From contig CALLZY010000099.1 in the NCBI GenBank assembly GCA_937858715.1, forward strand, positions 1 through 35,005: a DNA stretch of 35,005 nt, written 5' to 3'. The position numbers and the translations under genes are program-made. Source of the DNA: an uncultured Chitinophagaceae bacterium (GTDB lineage: Bacteria > Bacteroidota > Bacteroidia > Chitinophagales > Chitinophagaceae). This document shows, one piece after another, positions 33,026 to 35,005 of this stretch (positions are counted from its first letter, which is position 1; every line of letters starts with the position of its first letter). The notes under the pieces were generated by a model. It saw only the letters and a list, made by a program, of their open reading frames with translations, made no database searches and was not told the origin of the DNA.

Positions 33026-34053
33026 CTCGTATGCTTTGCAAGTTGAACAGCACTTTCTATTGCGAGCAACATAGCATCGGGACTGGCTATTCCCTTGCCG
33101 GCTATCTCGAAAGCTGTACCATGATCAACTGATGTCCGAATGATTGGGAGTCCCAATGTTATATTCACACCTTTCACACTATCCATCTGCTGCTTTTCAG
33201 CATTCCACTTAAAACCGGCAAGTTTAAAAGGGATATGTCCCTGGTCATGATACATTGCCACCACACCACCATAAGCACCCTGTGCTGCTTTAGCAAACAT
33301 TGTGTCAGGCGGCACAGGGCCTTCCACATCATAACCCAGCCGCTTTGCTTCTTCAATTGCAGGGGCAATTTCTTCAATATCTTCTATTCCAAACAAGCCA
33401 TTATCCCCAGAATGAGGATTCAGTCCGGCAACGCCAATTTTCAAATTTGTTTTACCGAGGCGCTTCAGCCCGTCTATTATCAATTCTATCACCTGAATAA
33501 TTCTATCTTTCTTCACCAAATCGCAGGCCTGCCGCAGCGACACATGTGTACTCACATGAATCACATTGATATTATCCTCTACCAGCAACATGGCGTACTT
33601 CTTTGTGCCGGTGTAATGTGCATATATTTCAGTGTGCCCTGCAAAATGATGACCAGCCTCGTTGATTGATTTTTTATTGATCGGACCGGTTACAGTTGCA
33701 TCAACCTCTTTCGCTATGGCGAGTTCTATAGCCTTCTTTACGGCCTGAAAGCTGGCCTCACCACACATGGCATCAATTTTTCCAAATTCAAGCTTACTAA
33801 CATCTAGGATGTTCAAATCAAAAACATCAATAGTCCCCATCTCAAATTTTGCATCCGCTATTTTATTTACTGCGTTCACATTCGCAGGCAACTGTAGTTT
33901 GGCAATAATTTGTTCAAATACTTTGGTATCTCCCACCAGCAGCGGTTTACATATTTCATAAACCTCCGGCCGCAATAATGCTTTTACTGCAATCTCCGGG
34001 CCAATGCTGGCCGGGTCACCCATGGTAATTGCCAATATAGGTCTGTTAGTCAT
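33022..34053 (-). CDS. PdxA/PdxA2-like 4-hydroxythreonine-4-phosphate dehydrogenase family
   Basis: This 343-aa NAD-dependent decarboxylating dehydrogenase has family motifs ITMGDPASIGPEI (9-21), GPINKKSINEAGHHFAGHTE with the metal-binding His, STHVSLRQA, GLNPHSGDNG, MYHDQGHIPFK and the C-terminal GLPIIRTSVDHGTAFEIAGKG. In vitamin B6 synthesis PdxA acts on 4-phosphohydroxythreonine. Next to a DUF1537 kinase the PdxA2 role, oxidation and decarboxylation of 4-phospho-threonate/erythronate to dihydroxyacetone phosphate, is more likely. It lies 8 bp downstream of the aldolase gene and overlaps the kinase by 4 bp. Confidence 0.92.
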   Translation of the reverse strand: MTNRPILAITMGDPASIGPEIAVKALLRPEVYEICKPLLVGDTKVFEQIIAKLQLPANVNAVNKIADAKFEMGTIDVFDLNILDVSKLEFGKIDAMCGEASFQAVKKAIELAIAKEVDATVTGPINKKSINEAGHHFAGHTEIYAHYTGTKKYAMLLVEDNINVIHVSTHVSLRQACDLVKKDRIIQVIELIIDGLKRLGKTNLKIGVAGLNPHSGDNGLFGIEDIEEIAPAIEEAKRLGYDVEGPVPPDTMFAKAAQGAYGGVVAMYHDQGHIPFKLAGFKWNAEKQQMDSVKGVNITLGLPIIRTSVDHGTAFEIAGKGIASPDAMLLAIESAVQLAKHTR

Positions 34054-34061
34054 ATTTCAAT

Positions 34062-34913
34062 TCATTTATCATTATAAGGCGGCATTACGTATTCCTCACA
34101 AATCCCTTTGGCTTGCATCAGCAATTTTAACGCATGCAAACTTTCTCCCAATGTACGGTTAGCCTGGTATAAAGCACCGTAATCGTCACTAAGCTTTTGC
34201 AAAGCATACAACCTTTCCTTGTCGCCTGATTTAAAGGCAGCAACCATATCCTCATAGATTTCAGGATTGATATTTCCCGTACTCGGCACTAATCCATCAG
34301 CCCCATTTAATAATGCTTCGGCACTTTTAGCTGCCCAGCCAAGGATGTAATGAAAGTTCTCCCGGTTGCGCCACAACTGCAATGCCTGTAACATTCTTTC
34401 TTCACTGCGTTCACTGTCTTTTAATCCCACAATATTTTTATGCTGGCTCAGTTCATCAATAACAGACAGAGGAATACTCATGTGAGTTGTAGCCGGGATA
34501 TTGTAGATGAACAACGGTAATGAAATATTATCTGCCAGGCTGATGAAATAGTTCAGCATTTGCTTTTCTGTCAAAGCATAATAAGATGGCAGTGTTGCAA
34601 CCACCACATCTACCTTATGAGCAGAACAGAATGCGGCAAACTCAATGCTCTCTGCCATGACATTACTGCCAATACCAGCATACAGCAGTGTTTCCTTTTT
34701 TTTATTTTGCTCTGCTGCCAGTACATAATCCCTTTTTACTTGTAATGGCAACGATGCAGCCTCACCTGTAGTGCCTAAAATAAATGGTGAAACATTGTGA
34801 GTGTAAAACAAAGTAAAGAGCTTAGCAACCGCCGCTTCATCAATTTGCAGGTTATCTGTAAGCGGTGTTACAGCAGGAACAATCACACCTGTATATTTTT
34901 TTTCCTTAATCAT
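34062..34913 (-). CDS. DHDPS/N-acetylneuraminate-lyase family aldolase (not DapA)
   Basis: This 283-aa class I aldolase has the pyruvate-binding GTTGE (47-51), Y137 in YNIPATT and Schiff-base K165 in GLKDSE. The DapA arginine that binds aspartate semialdehyde, which follows the Tyr motif (YNVPSRT in E. coli), is replaced by Thr here. Lysine synthesis is therefore unlikely, and a 2-keto-3-deoxy-sugar-acid or related aldolase/dehydratase is favoured. Its start codon directly follows the stop of the upstream dehydrogenase with no gap (TAG-ATG), so the two are co-translated. It is part of the kinase/PdxA2/symporter operon. Confidence 0.9.
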   Translation of the reverse strand: MIKEKKYTGVIVPAVTPLTDNLQIDEAAVAKLFTLFYTHNVSPFILGTTGEAASLPLQVKRDYVLAAEQNKKKETLLYAGIGSNVMAESIEFAAFCSAHKVDVVVATLPSYYALTEKQMLNYFISLADNISLPLFIYNIPATTHMSIPLSVIDELSQHKNIVGLKDSERSEERMLQALQLWRNRENFHYILGWAAKSAEALLNGADGLVPSTGNINPEIYEDMVAAFKSGDKERLYALQKLSDDYGALYQANRTLGESLHALKLLMQAKGICEEYVMPPYNDK

Positions 34914-35005
34914 CTAGTATGCTGCTTTATAAATTTCAATCGCATCAGACTCTGTAATCTCCCTCGGATTGTTTTTTAATAGTCGCTGTATCTTCAGTGT
35001 ATCCA
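34914..35005 (-). CDS. Iron-containing alcohol dehydrogenase, C-terminal fragment
   Basis: Only the last 30 codons are in the window; the gene continues beyond the right edge. The translated tail ends LLKNNPREITESDAIEIYKAAY before TAG at 34914-34916. The N-N-P-R-x-x-T-x-x-D-x-x-x-I-Y-x-A-A-Y pattern is the usual C-terminus of group III iron-type alcohol dehydrogenases (1,3-propanediol, lactaldehyde or maleylacetate reductase type). It is the most upstream visible gene of the sugar-acid operon, and could reduce an aldehyde released by the aldolase. Confidence 0.72.
   Translation of the reverse strand, partial: DTLKIQRLLKNNPREITESDAIEIYKAAY

Noticed and set aside
33235-33669. Plus-strand open frame (144 codons) opposite the PdxA2-like gene
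   Set aside because: It is His/Cys-rich without domain pattern and lies wholly within a recognised gene.
34062-34913. Lysine-biosynthetic DapA
   Set aside because: The Arg that binds aspartate semialdehyde is replaced by Thr and the gene is embedded in a sugar-acid operon.
1-35005. Phage, CRISPR, toxin-antitoxin, tRNA or IS elements
   Set aside because: No integrase, transposase, regular repeat-spacer array, cloverleaf or toxin-antitoxin pair was recognised on either strand.

Overview
The window looks like a chromosomal segment of a Bacteroidota bacterium, most likely family Chitinophagaceae. Supporting signs are: a GLPGLI-type secreted protein; a DUF6702 / HupE-UreJ / M1-peptidase module; an STN domain of the kind found in TonB-associated proteins; several secreted proteins with short Bacteroidota-type signal peptides; few Shine-Dalgarno sites; and TAnnTTTG-type -7 promoter boxes close to start codons. 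Base composition by eye is moderate (low-to-mid 40s % GC) and fairly even. I see no rRNA, tRNA, CRISPR, transposase, integrase or prophage genes. After start-site correction no gene-free stretch exceeds about 230 bases.

Layout: (1) 1-3170 (+) holds an intergenic ACGGAT repeat, then a Tat-targeted [2Fe-2S] subunit and a molybdopterin subunit of a xanthine-oxidase-family enzyme, with no FAD subunit in view. (2) 3181-5180 (-) is phosphoglucosamine mutase overlapping a GLPGLI-like protein. (3) 5276-6013 (+) is a SAM methyltransferase. (4) 6029-10094 (-) is a tandem pair of LTA-synthase-like membrane phosphotransferases; divergent from them (10177-12065, +) are a PAP2 phosphatase and a CNNM/CorC-type protein. 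(5) 12163-16713 is DUF6702 (-), then HupE/UreJ, an M1 metallopeptidase and an esterase (+). (6) 16757-18677 (-) is a peroxiredoxin and a DUF6544 membrane protein. (7) 18844-23272 (+) is a CotH-kinase lipoprotein, a helical protein made of 16-residue repeats, and a heparinase II/III-like lyase. (8) 23281-25389 (-) is an unrecognised secreted protein, a tiny His/Cys protein and a standalone RlmK-like methyltransferase. (9) 25458-27939 (+) is a DEDDh exonuclease/GIY-YIG (UvrC-like) fusion and an FKBP isomerase with two FKBP_N domains. (10) 28001-35005 (-) is a tight six-gene catabolic operon.

That operon is the most interesting block. In transcription order it encodes an iron-type alcohol dehydrogenase (only its C-terminus is in the window), a DHDPS-family aldolase that lacks the DapA arginine, a PdxA2-like dehydrogenase, a DUF1537 four-carbon acid-sugar kinase, a sodium:solute symporter, and a large three-domain protein (STN + serine alpha/beta hydrolase + TIM-barrel epimerase-like). 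The set suggests uptake and breakdown of a sugar acid, perhaps released from an ester. The exact substrate cannot be read from sequence.

Three kinds of probable dispersed non-coding repeat occur: an ACGGAT/ATCTGTG imperfect palindrome (64-158); a 30-bp element present twice (854-883 and 30243-30272, 27/30 identical), the second copy lying in frame inside the signal-peptide region of the three-domain protein; and a CCCCTCC/GGAGGGG hairpin within the operon (31889-31905). Good intrinsic terminators and several -7 boxes mark the borders of the alternating-strand transcription units.
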